Assembly: GCF_030273445.1 (NCBI RefSeq)
Contig: NZ_CP120678.1
Coordinates: forward strand, 149,501-213,500
Direction of reading: 5' to 3'
DNA length: 64,000 nucleotides
Source of the DNA: Selenobaculum gibii
Lineage (GTDB): Bacteria > Bacillota > Negativicutes > ICN-92133
Shown here: positions 43,354 to 52,627 of the stretch, piece after piece
Layout: every line of letters starts with the position of its first letter
Position numbering within the stretch: the first letter of the stretch is position 1
Translations under genes and position numbers: made by a program
The notes under the pieces: model-generated
Database searches by the model: none
What the model saw: only the letters and a program-made list of their open reading frames with translations
Told to the model about the DNA's origin: nothing

Positions 43354-43989
43354 ATGGATATGTCAGTTTTATGGAAACTTTCTTATGGAATGTATGCAGT
43401 CGGAACGTTAGATGAGGAGCGTCCGACAGGGTGTATTGTTAATACTGTCGTACAGATTACAAGTGAAAATCCGATTATTGCTGTGAGTATGAATAAAGAT
43501 AATTTTACTTATAACGCAATTAAAGAGTGTGGAAAGTTTAGTGTATCTATTTTATCAGAGAAGACAAGCCAGAATACAATCGCGAAACTTGGCTTTTGCT
43601 CCGGGTGCGAAGTGGACAAATTTGATGGCTTAGAATATATGTATTTGGATGGTATGCCAATAGTCAAAGAGAATGCTTGTGGATATATTGGGGCGGAAGT
43701 GATATCCATGACGGAAACCGAAACGCATTTTATTATTCTTGGGCGTGTTACGAATACGATGAAAGGTGTAAATGTTGATCCGATGACTTATAAATATTAT
43801 CATGAAGTCATTAAAGGAAAAGCACCGAAGAATGCTCCTACGTATCAAGCAGAAGCAGAAGAAACGATAAAAGATAAATATGTTTGTGATGTTTGTGGAT
43901 ATGTCTATGAAGGTGATATTCACGATGCACCAGCAGATTTTGTTTGCCCAGTTTGCAAGCAAAGTAAATCCCATTTTAAAGAGCAATAA
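43354..43989 (+). CDS. hrb: High-molecular-weight rubredoxin (flavin reductase-rubredoxin fusion)
   Basis: This 211-residue protein joins an FMN-binding flavin-reductase domain (residues 1-150; YGMYAVGTLDEERPTGCIVN) to a C-terminal rubredoxin (about 168-211). The rubredoxin cysteines are YVCDVCGYVYEG and FVCPVCKQSKSHF, giving four iron ligands. Fusions of this kind reduce flavodiiron proteins with NADH electrons to remove oxygen or nitric oxide in strict anaerobes (known for Moorella Hrb). No flavodiiron gene is adjacent here. GAGGAGG precedes the ATG. Confidence 0.93.
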   Translation: MDMSVLWKLSYGMYAVGTLDEERPTGCIVNTVVQITSENPIIAVSMNKDNFTYNAIKECGKFSVSILSEKTSQNTIAKLGFCSGCEVDKFDGLEYMYLDGMPIVKENACGYIGAEVISMTETETHFIILGRVTNTMKGVNVDPMTYKYYHEVIKGKAPKNAPTYQAEAEETIKDKYVCDVCGYVYEGDIHDAPADFVCPVCKQSKSHFKEQ

Positions 43990-44023
43990 AGTGGATTCAT
44001 TTGGGTGGAGTTTTACCTCATAT

Positions 44024-44064
44024 AAAAATCCCTATCATTTTTTACAAAATGATAGGGATTTTTG
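44024..44064. terminator. Bidirectional terminator
   Basis: The perfect stem aaaaatccctatcatttt / aaaatgatagggattttt separates the Hrb gene from the converging zinc dehydrogenase gene. Confidence 0.9.
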
Positions 44065-44071
44065 TTGAAGT

Positions 44072-45325
44072 CTATTTTGCATTAGCAAGGAGATATTTTT
44101 CGGCCTCTACATTCCAAAGACCATTGGTTTTCTTTGTTATTTCATTAAGTTTTGCAAAAAGGGGATTTGTTTTACCTAATTCAGCAAAATCCTCAATTGC
44201 AACAAGTGGAAGATTAATTCCGGTATAAATTAATTTCTTCCCAGCTGGTTTATCAGGTAGTGTAAGCACAGCTTCGGCGGCATGATCAATACCGCCAATA
44301 TGTGTTACCATAACTGCGGGATTGATTTTTCCTTCTTCAGTTAAACGAAGGGATTCAATCATATCATCTGTATTCCCACCAGTTGTTCCAATTGTATGTG
44401 TAGAAGCGTAGTGTACGTTATAGAAATTGCATTCAGCAGAGAATTTGGTATCTGTTGGGCCTGCGAAGAAGTTTAAACAACCATCGCGTCCTAAAATTTG
44501 ATCTGCTTGTTCGACTACTGCTTTTACAGGGGCAAAGGCGAATACATCATCAAATCCCGTATCGCCGCTTAATTTACGAAGATAGGAAACGGGATCTTCC
44601 ACGTTGGCTGTATTGACGAAGTGAAGTTCGATGCCGGATTTTTTCGCTTTTTCAGCGAAAATTTGTTCAGCGCGGGCAAGTCTTGATTCATTGACGTCGG
44701 TTACGACGATAAAACCAGGACGGCGATCACAGTGAAGCGCATAATCAATTGCGCCAAGGCCCATTGGACCAGCCGCCGCGATAAGCGCTAATTTTCCGCC
44801 CTCAACGATACCCATAAGGTGTTCATAACTTCCCATTTTTGTATGGAAGTTTGCATGAAAAGCGCCGATAATACAAGACATTGGTTCAGCAAGAGAAGCT
44901 TCATAGAAGGATTCACCGCTGTATTTTAATAGGCAGCCAACCTCCATAACTTCGTGTGGAAGGATGGCATGTGTTGCTGTACCTCCGCAATAGCGATATG
45001 AATATCCAGGAGAATCCATACTTCCCTTATAATTTAGTGCCGGTTGCAATGCATATTTTTCGCCGGCTTTGAATTTCCCTTGCCACTTTTGACCGACTTG
45101 AAGAATCGTTCCTGCCATTTCATGCCCAACGATAATGGGGTGCGAAGAGATGTCTGAAGGTACGCGCTTATGATCTTCGCCTAAACATGCGGCTTTATAA
45201 GTTGACATACAAACGCTATCAGTGATGATATCGACCAATATTTCATCGTTTTGTATTTCTGGAAGCTCAAATTCTTCTAAGCGTAAATCTTTTTTTCCGT
45301 ATAAACGGACTGCTTTTGTTTTCAT
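44072..45325 (-). CDS. Zinc-dependent MDR dehydrogenase, SorE / sugar-phosphate reductase-like
   Basis: This 417-residue medium-chain dehydrogenase starts MKTKAVRLYGKKDLRLEEFE. It has SVCMSTYKA (catalytic-zinc Cys), HPIIVGHEMAGTI (GHE motif) and an NAD-binding AAAGPMGLGAIDYA. The long form without the usual structural-zinc cluster resembles L-sorbose-1-phosphate reductase (SorE) and related ketose-phosphate enzymes. It lies 210 bp downstream of mtlA on the same strand, where mannitol loci normally carry mtlD (mannitol-1-phosphate dehydrogenase). I infer that it oxidises the sugar-alcohol phosphate made by the PTS. GGAGC lies about 8 bp before the ATG. Confidence 0.8.
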   Translation of the reverse strand: MKTKAVRLYGKKDLRLEEFELPEIQNDEILVDIITDSVCMSTYKAACLGEDHKRVPSDISSHPIIVGHEMAGTILQVGQKWQGKFKAGEKYALQPALNYKGSMDSPGYSYRYCGGTATHAILPHEVMEVGCLLKYSGESFYEASLAEPMSCIIGAFHANFHTKMGSYEHLMGIVEGGKLALIAAAGPMGLGAIDYALHCDRRPGFIVVTDVNESRLARAEQIFAEKAKKSGIELHFVNTANVEDPVSYLRKLSGDTGFDDVFAFAPVKAVVEQADQILGRDGCLNFFAGPTDTKFSAECNFYNVHYASTHTIGTTGGNTDDMIESLRLTEEGKINPAVMVTHIGGIDHAAEAVLTLPDKPAGKKLIYTGINLPLVAIEDFAELGKTNPLFAKLNEITKKTNGLWNVEAEKYLLANAK

Positions 45326-45429
45326 TTTTTTGCTCCTTTATCAAATTTTTTATTTTAAATACTATAGTTAGCTGTTCAAAATATTTATCTGATGACTGAT
45401 CTGCTTTAAGACTCTTAACTTTTATAAGT

Positions 45430-45521
45430 GGGAGTTACACCCATACAGGGCACAGGCGAGCAGCTATGCCCCTGGATAAGGTTGGCTAGGATTCGGATGG
45501 AGTAAAAGCTCCACCGGAATT
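45430..45521. repeat. Structured element, possibly a solo IS200/IS605 right end / omega-RNA-like scar
   Basis: Between mtlA and the dehydrogenase lie two hairpins: 45446-45475 (cagggcaca...tgcccctg with the loop gcgagcagcta) and 45491-45520 (attcggatggag / ctccaccggaat). Stem-loops with GAGCA..TAT followed by a GTTGG/GTTGA segment recall the right ends of TnpB-type IS605 elements. A similar layout occurs at 55131-55232. No transposase is present. It could equally be an mRNA processing or attenuation structure. Confidence 0.35.
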
Positions 45522-45535
45522 AAGTCTACTTTATT

Positions 45536-47404
45536 TTACATGGTGAAAATATGATAAATATCTTCTATTTTGTCTGTTTTACGAAGCTTCGCTACAATAT
45601 CTTCACCGCCGTCTTCATCGGATTCAATTGCAGTTGCGATATTTGCCAGAATATTTAAATGCTCATTGCCAAGCCCAGCAATACCAATAACGAGGTAGGC
45701 GGTATCATCGCCAAACTGTACACCGTCTGGATATTGCAGAACGACAATACCAGATTTTTTAATTTTCTCTTTAGCACTTGATACACCATGAGGAATTGCG
45801 ATACCTTTACCGATATAGGTAGTAATATCATTTTCACGTGCAATCATTGCTTCAATATAATCTTCTTCGACATACCCGCTTTTGAAAAGTAACTTTCCAG
45901 CTTCGCGAATCGCAGTTTCCTTATCGGTAGAAGGGCAGTTTAATTTAATATTCTCTTTTTTTAGCATACTGCTTGAATCAGGTTGATTTTTCGGTGTTTC
46001 TGTTTCAAGAATAGGTGCTGTTTTGACATTTGCTAAACGTTCGGATAAAATTTCAAATACATTGTTTTGGAGAAAATCTTTTACGAAGATATGCTCAGCT
46101 TGTGGGGATGCTTTCACTGCGCGTTCCGCAAGTTTTTCATGTGTAACGACAACTTGGGCATCAGCAGGAATTGCCTCGATTGCACAGTTGGTAACACTCA
46201 CATTAAAACCAGCTTTTTTAAATTTATTTCTTAGTGTACTTGCACCCATTGCACTAGAGCCCATACCAGCATCACAAGCATAAATGATTTTCTTCAAGTC
46301 GTTGCCTGCAATTGTTGTTTTGGAAACAGAAGTGTTTGGAGTTCTTTTTAAATCTCTCATCGTTTCTTGTGCTTTTGATAATTGGCTATCATCCATTCTT
46401 CCAGCTGCACGTTTTACGAAAACGGAAGCAACGAGGAAGGAGACGATTGTAGAAGTCAGAATGCCAGCAAGTACAGCAAGATGAAGTCCCTTTGGCGTCA
46501 TTGCAAGTAATGCGAAGATACTACCAGGAGAAGGTGTAGCAACCAGCCCTGCCCCGAGTAATGAAAAGACGGCTACACCGCTCATTCCGCCAGCGATTAC
46601 GGCTAAAACTAAAAGTGGATTCATTAAAACATAAGGAAAATAGATTTCATGAATACCACCGAGAAAATGGATGATTGTTGCGCCAGGGGCAGAATCTTTA
46701 GCAGTTCCTTTAGCAAACATCCAGTAGGCAAGTAAAATACCAAGTCCAGGACCAGGATTTGATTCAAGTAAAAAGAAGATGGATTTTCCGGTTGTTTGTG
46801 CTTCTTGAATACCAATTGGACCTAAGACACCATGATTGATTGCATTATTTAAGAATAGAATTTTAGCTGGTTCGATAAATATAGATGCAATTGGCAAAAT
46901 ACCAGCAGTTACAATTGTTTCTACCCCAGCGCGCAAAAAATTATTTAAAAGTAGAACAATTGGCCCGATTGCAATATAAGCTAATAAGGCAAGAATTGCA
47001 CCAATAATGCCGGCAGAAAAATTGTTAATGAGCATTTCAAACCCGGATGGGATTTTGCCATCGATGGATTCATCAAATTTTTTGATAATATAACCGCCGA
47101 GAGGTCCCATAATCATTGCACCGATAAACATTGGAATTCCAGCGCCGACGATGACGCCGCTGGTTGCGATTGCACCAAGTACACCACCTCTTGCGCCAGC
47201 TACAGCTCTACCACCAGTATAACCAATTAACAATGGTAATAAATAAGTTACCATTGGATCAACGAGCGAGGCTAATTTTTCATTTGGATACCATCCCGTA
47301 GGAATGAATAAAGCCGTAATGATGCCCCAAGCGATAAAAGCGCCAATGTTTGGCATAACCATACCACTGAGAGCACGACCAAATTTTTGAATGCTTTCTT
47401 GCAT
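45536..47404 (-). CDS. mtlA: Mannitol-specific PTS EIICBA
   Basis: This 622-residue protein imports and phosphorylates mannitol. The IIC membrane domain spans about 1-335 (MVMPNIGAFIAWGIITALFI, FLGGIHEIYFPYVLMNP). IIB spans about 370-460 with the phospho-cysteine in YACDAGMGSSAMGAS. IIA spans about 480-622 with the phospho-histidine in GKGIAIPHGV. The C-B-A fusion order and length match E. coli MtlA (637 aa). The gene begins 3 bp after the mtlR stop on the same strand, so the two are co-transcribed. The product is mannitol-1-phosphate in the cytoplasm. Confidence 0.95.
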   Translation of the reverse strand: MQESIQKFGRALSGMVMPNIGAFIAWGIITALFIPTGWYPNEKLASLVDPMVTYLLPLLIGYTGGRAVAGARGGVLGAIATSGVIVGAGIPMFIGAMIMGPLGGYIIKKFDESIDGKIPSGFEMLINNFSAGIIGAILALLAYIAIGPIVLLLNNFLRAGVETIVTAGILPIASIFIEPAKILFLNNAINHGVLGPIGIQEAQTTGKSIFFLLESNPGPGLGILLAYWMFAKGTAKDSAPGATIIHFLGGIHEIYFPYVLMNPLLVLAVIAGGMSGVAVFSLLGAGLVATPSPGSIFALLAMTPKGLHLAVLAGILTSTIVSFLVASVFVKRAAGRMDDSQLSKAQETMRDLKRTPNTSVSKTTIAGNDLKKIIYACDAGMGSSAMGASTLRNKFKKAGFNVSVTNCAIEAIPADAQVVVTHEKLAERAVKASPQAEHIFVKDFLQNNVFEILSERLANVKTAPILETETPKNQPDSSSMLKKENIKLNCPSTDKETAIREAGKLLFKSGYVEEDYIEAMIARENDITTYIGKGIAIPHGVSSAKEKIKKSGIVVLQYPDGVQFGDDTAYLVIGIAGLGNEHLNILANIATAIESDEDGGEDIVAKLRKTDKIEDIYHIFTM

Positions 47405-47406
47405 GT

Positions 47407-49542
47407 TTATCCCTCCATGAATGTTGTATTTCTCTCTTTATAAAACTCTTCCAACATATTACTGATTTCTAAACGAATGCGCTCCTGGGGGCCACTTTGT
47501 AATAAATCAAGAAACCCAAATCGTTCAAGAAACATTTTAGCGAGATAACTCATTATTTCTAATTTTGTTTTGCTGACTTCCTCAGGTGCCAGCATGACAA
47601 CTATTGTTTTCACAACTTTCATCTCATCATTTCCGTCATTCACAGTGATTTGATTTGCTAATTGAATTACTCCGAAACATAATTGCGTGATAATATCATT
47701 TCGACAGTGCAATAAAATAATTGGAGAATCAGAGATGAACGTAGTACCATAACGTTCTCTTGCTAAAAACGCTTTTTCTAGTATCTTTTGTTCGGAACCG
47801 TTAGATTTTAGGAATTTACTGATATTTATGATCACTGTTTCTAATGAATTTGCGCTAGCATCAACAGTAAGAAAAAAGTTGTTTAGCAATTCGAGAATCG
47901 CTTGTCCATAGTCTGTTAACATAGTGATCTTTTCAGAAAAAGTATAATTTTGTTCGGAAATTTTTGATAAAGTTTGGTGTGAAGTATTTAGTAAATTTAT
48001 TTGATTCTCAATCGCAAGTTTATCGACATCGAGGAGCAACGAATTTACCACTATGACAGGTAGGGTACAATTTGTTATTGGAATCGTAGAGATAACGAAG
48101 TCCACACTTGCTCTGCGTAATTCGGTTTCATCTATGCGGATTGCAGAGATAATATTGGTGATTTTGAGAGTTTCATATTCTCTTTCAATTCGTGTAGCTA
48201 ATAAGCGAGAAGATCCCATGCCAGAAGGACAGGCAATCGCTATTTTGTAAATTGGTTTAAATACTTTATGCTGGCTTTCAATTGCTGCTCCTAAATGCAT
48301 TGCAATATATGCAATTTCCGCCTCGGGCATAATGAGATCTAGCTTATCTTCTAAAGTTATCGCGCATTTTTTACTTATCCACATTAATTCTGGATAATGC
48401 TCTTTCATATCTTTTAATAAAGGATTTCTTATTTCCATATTCATTTGTAAGCGACGAATGGATGGGCCGAGATGATTAACTAACCCAATGAGTAATTTTT
48501 CGTTTTTTATTAATGGAAGCTTTATTTCTTGCTCAGCGATTTTGATCATTTGTGTTGAAAGTTGAACTAGTTTAAAGTTGTCAATCGTTTTGCCTCTATT
48601 TTCAGCAGAAAAATATTGGTTGCGTGCACCTAAAAGATGCATTGTAATATAGCCAATTTCAGCTTCAGGAACAGTTAGGTGAAATACATTGTTAATTTGG
48701 GTGGCAATTTTTTGCGCAATGCGATATTCGGCCTCTTGTTGTAGCTCAGTAAGGTGCGATTGTGTCATGGTAATCGAACCATAGGTTTGCATTCGTTTAA
48801 TTGCCAAAGCCAGGTGTACAGTTAAGCCGATATAGGCACTGTCTGAAAGCTTTTTGGACATAAACTCTTCTGTATCTTTTAAAAGGTTTGTTAGCTTTAT
48901 GATAACGCTGGGTTCAACTAGATTGAGTAATTGCCGACTCGCATCTATTGCAATGGATGAATGATTCTCTTTAGCTTTTGAAAAGTTATCGCGTAATATA
49001 CTAAGCAAAGCTGTTTCGTCAATGTTTTCATAAATATAGTGAATAATCGCTTTACGAATGTCCTGTTCGTCGCCTTGGAGATAGATGCCTAGCCCCGGTT
49101 TTCTGATGAAAGATAAATGATGTTTAGCAAACCAAGGTTCGAGCTTATCTAAATCATTGCTTATTGTGCTTTCCGTGACGTTTAGCTGCTTTGTTAACTT
49201 AAATAACTTCATTGGTTCTTGATTCGATAAAAGTTGACCTGCAATTGCAATTTGACGCTGAGTGGGGGTATAGATTTGCTGAGTCGTCTGTTCCTGAAAT
49301 AATTGGATAAGCTGATTTTTTTCCGCCGAAGAAGCGAGAAGGTGAATACCGACGCCGGTTTTTTTGTCTAACTTAAATCCATATTCGCATAATATTTTTT
49401 CAACATATGGCAAATCACGGCGAATAGTTTTAGCACTGACTTCTAAATTTTTAGCTATTTCAGAAAGTGTAATTGGAGCTGCAGCTTTAGCTAATTGAAG
49501 AAGAATTTCCTTGATCCGCGGATTGAGCTTTGCGCTGTTCAT
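47407..49542 (-). CDS. mtlR: PRD-containing activator of the mannitol operon
   Basis: This 711-residue MtlR/BglG-type regulator has two N-terminal winged helices (AKAAAPITLSEIAKNLEVSA and FKLTKQLNVTESTISNDLDK). Two PTS-regulation domains with conserved His follow (about 190-300 and 300-410: LTVHLALAIKRM, ITMHLLGARNQYF, HLGPSIRRL, AYIAMHLGAAIES). Next are an EIIB-like domain (IAIACPSGMGSSRLLATRIE) and a C-terminal EIIA-like domain. Such proteins are DNA-binding activators whose PRDs are phosphorylated by HPr and EII. AGGAGGCC precedes the ATG. It is the first gene of the mtlR-mtlA unit. Confidence 0.92.
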   Translation of the reverse strand: MNSAKLNPRIKEILLQLAKAAAPITLSEIAKNLEVSAKTIRRDLPYVEKILCEYGFKLDKKTGVGIHLLASSAEKNQLIQLFQEQTTQQIYTPTQRQIAIAGQLLSNQEPMKLFKLTKQLNVTESTISNDLDKLEPWFAKHHLSFIRKPGLGIYLQGDEQDIRKAIIHYIYENIDETALLSILRDNFSKAKENHSSIAIDASRQLLNLVEPSVIIKLTNLLKDTEEFMSKKLSDSAYIGLTVHLALAIKRMQTYGSITMTQSHLTELQQEAEYRIAQKIATQINNVFHLTVPEAEIGYITMHLLGARNQYFSAENRGKTIDNFKLVQLSTQMIKIAEQEIKLPLIKNEKLLIGLVNHLGPSIRRLQMNMEIRNPLLKDMKEHYPELMWISKKCAITLEDKLDLIMPEAEIAYIAMHLGAAIESQHKVFKPIYKIAIACPSGMGSSRLLATRIEREYETLKITNIISAIRIDETELRRASVDFVISTIPITNCTLPVIVVNSLLLDVDKLAIENQINLLNTSHQTLSKISEQNYTFSEKITMLTDYGQAILELLNNFFLTVDASANSLETVIINISKFLKSNGSEQKILEKAFLARERYGTTFISDSPIILLHCRNDIITQLCFGVIQLANQITVNDGNDEMKVVKTIVVMLAPEEVSKTKLEIMSYLAKMFLERFGFLDLLQSGPQERIRLEISNMLEEFYKERNTTFMEG

Positions 49543-49601
49543 TACAAGGCCTCCTCTGTTTATCCGATAGTATGAGTTGGCTTTATCTTAAGATTAATTT
49601 T

Positions 49602-49630
49602 ATTATACATTCAAAGTCAGTCAAACTCAA
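49602..49630 (-). promoter_or_regulatory. Promoter of mtlR-mtlA
   Basis: On the minus strand TTGAGT (49625-49630), 17 bp, then TATAAT (49602-49607), about 60 bp before the mtlR start. The spacer and flank carry repeated TTTGA/TTGA units that could be activator sites. The remaining gene-free stretch to 49949 shows no other feature I can support. Confidence 0.65.
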
Positions 49631-49949
49631 TCAAAAGAAATCATGACAAGTCCATATTTATTATGGACAAAATTAAAGATTTCAATTTACTGATGGAAAT
49701 AAAGTAGCAGGATAAGAAATTAGTCTGTGTAATAGTAAGATCTAATGAAATTTTTATATAAAGTTTTTCATTAGATAGGTAATGGAGCAACTTAAAGAAA
49801 CTGTATAAAAATGGACCAATAAAAAACATAATTAACAGTAGGAGAACAATGCTCAAGAATTTGAATGTAAAATGCACTTGTTTAAAAATTCGTAAAAAGT
49901 TAAAACCTATGTTATAGGTGTTGGGTTAAATAAAGGAGAAAAGAATAAA

Positions 49950-50072
49950 ATGAATACAGTAAGTACCTATAAGAGTTTATTTAGGGAGGAAGATTCAGAG
50001 GGAGCTAAAACACTATCTGTATCAAGGCTTATGCTATTGTCAGGGTATCATTCGGGGGGGAATTATTGTTGA
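49950..50072 (+). CDS. Short leader ORF overlapping dacF, 40 aa
   Basis: ATG at 49950 lies 11 bp after AAAGGAG (49932-49938). It opens a 40-codon frame (MNTVSTYKSLFREEDSEGAK and onward to GGNYC) whose TGA overlaps the TTG start of dacF. The poly-G ribosome site of dacF lies inside the frame. This layout suggests translational coupling. The peptide is hydrophilic and unlike any family I know. It may instead be a chance frame, since protein-level evidence is lacking. Confidence 0.45.
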   Translation: MNTVSTYKSLFREEDSEGAKTLSVSRLMLLSGYHSGGNYC

Positions 50073-51226
50073 TTTTACGTAGAGTCGTATATCTATGTCT
50101 TATAAGTTTATTTATGTTAATGAAAATATCGGTTGGGTTCGCGTCGCCGGATCTCGAAAAGCTGACAGCACAGGCTGTTATTTTAATAGAAGCAGACACG
50201 GGAAAAGTTATTTATGAAAAAAACGCCAAGGGAAAAATGTATCCGGCAAGTACGACAAAAATTATGACGACAATTCTGGCGTTAGAAAAAGGTAATTTAA
50301 ATGATGTAATTACGGTAAGTGAGAATGCCGCAGGAATAGAAGGGTCATCAATGGAATTAGTGGCTGGGGATCAACTGCCGATGCTAGATGCGTTGTATGG
50401 GATTATGATGTTATCTGGTAATGATGCATCCATTGCAGTGGCGGAACATATCTCTGGTTCTGTCGAAGACTTTGCAAAAGTGATGAATGAAAAAGCAATG
50501 CAAGTAGGGGCAATGCATACACACTTTGCAAATTCATGTGGGTTGCCAGATCCGAATCATTATACAACTGCGCATGATTTAGCCCGAATTGCCGCGTATG
50601 CATATAAAAACCCTACGTTTAAAGAGATTATCAGCACGCAATATAAAACTTTTTCTTGGCGTGAAGTCCAAGAACCAGTTTTGTTTGAAAATACAAATTT
50701 ACTATTGGGCAACTATCCTGGAATTAATGGGATGAAAACAGGCTATACGGAGGCGGCTGGAGAATGTCTTGTTGCTTCTGCCGAGCGAGATGGAGTAAAT
50801 CTAATTGCAGTAGTTCTGCACTGTGCTACGGATTATCGTTGGTATGAAGCCGCGGCATTATTAGATTATGGTTTTGAAAAAGTCAAAATGCAAACGCTGG
50901 CGACCAAGGAAGTGGCAAGGACTTCTGTACGCGTGAAGGATGGAGAATCTTATTGTGTAAAAGCAATCCCACAGGAAGATATAAGAATCGCCGTGATGAA
51001 TGATGACAGAAATCGTTATGCACTTGAGCTTGCGGTACCAGCAGTTCAAGCACCTGTAAAAAAAGGACAAGTTGTTGGTAAAATAAATATACTATATGGA
51101 GATGGAATAGAACGGCAGATTGATTTGTTGGCAGAAGAGGATGTTGAAGCGGGATTTAATATTTTTGCAAAAATCGCAGGGGGTTTTTATGATGTAATGC
51201 AATGGATAAGAAGTGTTATGGAATAG
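50066..51226 (+). CDS. dacF: D-alanyl-D-alanine carboxypeptidase (DacF-type PBP)
   Basis: This 386-residue periplasmic serine peptidase trims the terminal D-Ala from peptidoglycan stems. After a signal peptide (about 1-27) it shows the three penicillin-binding motifs: STTK in YPASTTKIMTT (near 59-66), SGN in MLSGNDASIA (near 117), and KTG in GMKTGYTEAAGE (near 226). A C-terminal beta domain (PBP5_C, about 275-370) and an amphipathic end (WIRSVME) complete the usual layout. The start is TTG (50066 or 50069), preceded by GGGGGGG. Glycerate kinase follows 12 bp later, probably in the same transcript. Confidence 0.93.
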   Translation: MLILRRVVYLCLISLFMLMKISVGFASPDLEKLTAQAVILIEADTGKVIYEKNAKGKMYPASTTKIMTTILALEKGNLNDVITVSENAAGIEGSSMELVAGDQLPMLDALYGIMMLSGNDASIAVAEHISGSVEDFAKVMNEKAMQVGAMHTHFANSCGLPDPNHYTTAHDLARIAAYAYKNPTFKEIISTQYKTFSWREVQEPVLFENTNLLLGNYPGINGMKTGYTEAAGECLVASAERDGVNLIAVVLHCATDYRWYEAAALLDYGFEKVKMQTLATKEVARTSVRVKDGESYCVKAIPQEDIRIAVMNDDRNRYALELAVPAVQAPVKKGQVVGKINILYGDGIERQIDLLAEEDVEAGFNIFAKIAGGFYDVMQWIRSVME

Positions 51227-51238
51227 GAGAGCGTTTTT

Positions 51239-52381
51239 ATGAAAATTATTATTGCGCCAGATTCATATAAGGGGAGCTTGTCAGCGATTGAGGTGGCGGA
51301 AGCGATAGAATTTGGAATGAAACGGATTTTCCCCCAAGCGGAATTTATTAAAATGCCAATTGCGGATGGTGGAGAAGGTACACTTGATACGCTTGTCTAT
51401 GCGACTGGCGGAACGTTTGAAGTGGAAAAAGTGTTGTCACCGCTGGGGGAAGAAATAGAGGCAAGATGGGGCATCTTAGGCGATGGAAAGACTGCGGTGA
51501 TTGAAATGGCACAAGCCTCTGGATTAACTTTAGTTCCACCTGAAAAGAGAGAGATTAGACAGGCGACAACCTATGGAACGGGTCAGTTGATGCGGGCGGC
51601 ACTTGATAGAAATTTACATAAAATAATTATTGCAATCGGCGGTAGTGCGACCAATGATGGTGGCGCAGGCATGGCACAAGCTTTAGGGGCAAAATTTTTT
51701 GATGCACAGGGACAAATTCTGCCGCTTGGTGGAGGTGCGCTAAAATTTCTAGCGGATGTTGATTTGAGTGAGTTTGATTACAGGATAAAACAGGCCGAAA
51801 TTATCGTTGCCTGTGATGTAGAAAATCCATTATGCGGAAAAAATGGTGCATCATCAATCTATGGCCCGCAAAAAGGTGCAACACCTAACGATGTAATAGA
51901 GCTTGATCTCGCACTAGGAAATTATGCGGATATCATGACAAAGGTTACAGGGAGAGATGTTCGTGATATTCATGGCGCAGGGTCGGCAGGTGGACTTGGT
52001 GCAGGCCTCTTATGGTTTACAGATGCAACAATGCAACGGGGAATTTCACGAGTGCTTGATACACTCAATTTTGCTGAACGCGTAAAGTCGGCAGATTTAG
52101 TTATTGTGGGGGAAGGTTGTACGGATCACCAGACACTATGCGGAAAAGCACCGATTGGCGTTGCTGAGGTTGCCAAAGCAGATCAAGTGCCTGTTGTTTG
52201 TATCTCTGGTGCGCTAGGTGAAAGCTATGAAACAATATTTCAATATGGAATTCATGGTGTACAAGCATTGCCCTACAAACCGATGAAGCTGGAAGCCTGT
52301 ATGCAAAATGCGAGAGAACTTCTTATTCGTGCCGCTGAACGTACGGCAAGATTGATAAAAATCGGGCAGAATTTGCGATAA
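51239..52381 (+). CDS. glxK: Glycerate kinase
   Basis: This 380-residue enzyme phosphorylates D-glycerate. It has the GlxK/GarK family pattern: MKIIIAPDSYKGSLSAIEVA at the start, MPIADGGEGTLDTL, IAIGGSATNDGGAGMAQALG, and GAGSAGGLGAGLLWF with VGEGCTDHQTLCGKAPIGVA near the C-terminus. Length is typical. AGGAGAG lies 7 bp upstream of the ATG. It may feed 2- or 3-phosphoglycerate into glycolysis or serine synthesis. Its terminator is the first copy of the 90-bp direct repeat. Confidence 0.95.
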   Translation: MKIIIAPDSYKGSLSAIEVAEAIEFGMKRIFPQAEFIKMPIADGGEGTLDTLVYATGGTFEVEKVLSPLGEEIEARWGILGDGKTAVIEMAQASGLTLVPPEKREIRQATTYGTGQLMRAALDRNLHKIIIAIGGSATNDGGAGMAQALGAKFFDAQGQILPLGGGALKFLADVDLSEFDYRIKQAEIIVACDVENPLCGKNGASSIYGPQKGATPNDVIELDLALGNYADIMTKVTGRDVRDIHGAGSAGGLGAGLLWFTDATMQRGISRVLDTLNFAERVKSADLVIVGEGCTDHQTLCGKAPIGVAEVAKADQVPVVCISGALGESYETIFQYGIHGVQALPYKPMKLEACMQNARELLIRAAERTARLIKIGQNLR

Positions 52382-52467
52382 CGATAAAAAACACGCAATA
52401 GGTGAAGGAAAAATATCGCCTGTTGTGTGTTTTTTTGATTTTAGGAAAACTTACTTATCAAAGTTAG
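52376..52467 (+). repeat. Direct repeat copy 1 (glxK terminator)
   Basis: Contains the terminator stem aaaaacacgcaataggtga / tcgcctgttgtgtgttttt and the following attttaggaaaactt. It is almost identical to 53437-53528, and the RelB/YafQ genes lie between the two copies. Confidence 0.85.
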
Positions 52468-52627
52468 TTTCTTGTCCTTATTCAATCGACTCAATCAAAT
52501 TTTAATGAAAGGTTAATTAGATTAGAAGAAAAAAATTAAAGTTATATAGGAAGTCAAAACATAATTTATATATACATTGTATACACTATGTATTATAATA
52601 GGGGTATAAATTATGGAGGTGATAAAT

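Noticed and set aside
49641-49877. Minus-strand 78-aa hydrophobic frame
   Set aside because: AT-rich Leu/Ile/Phe composition without a ribosome site; likely chance in intergenic DNA.
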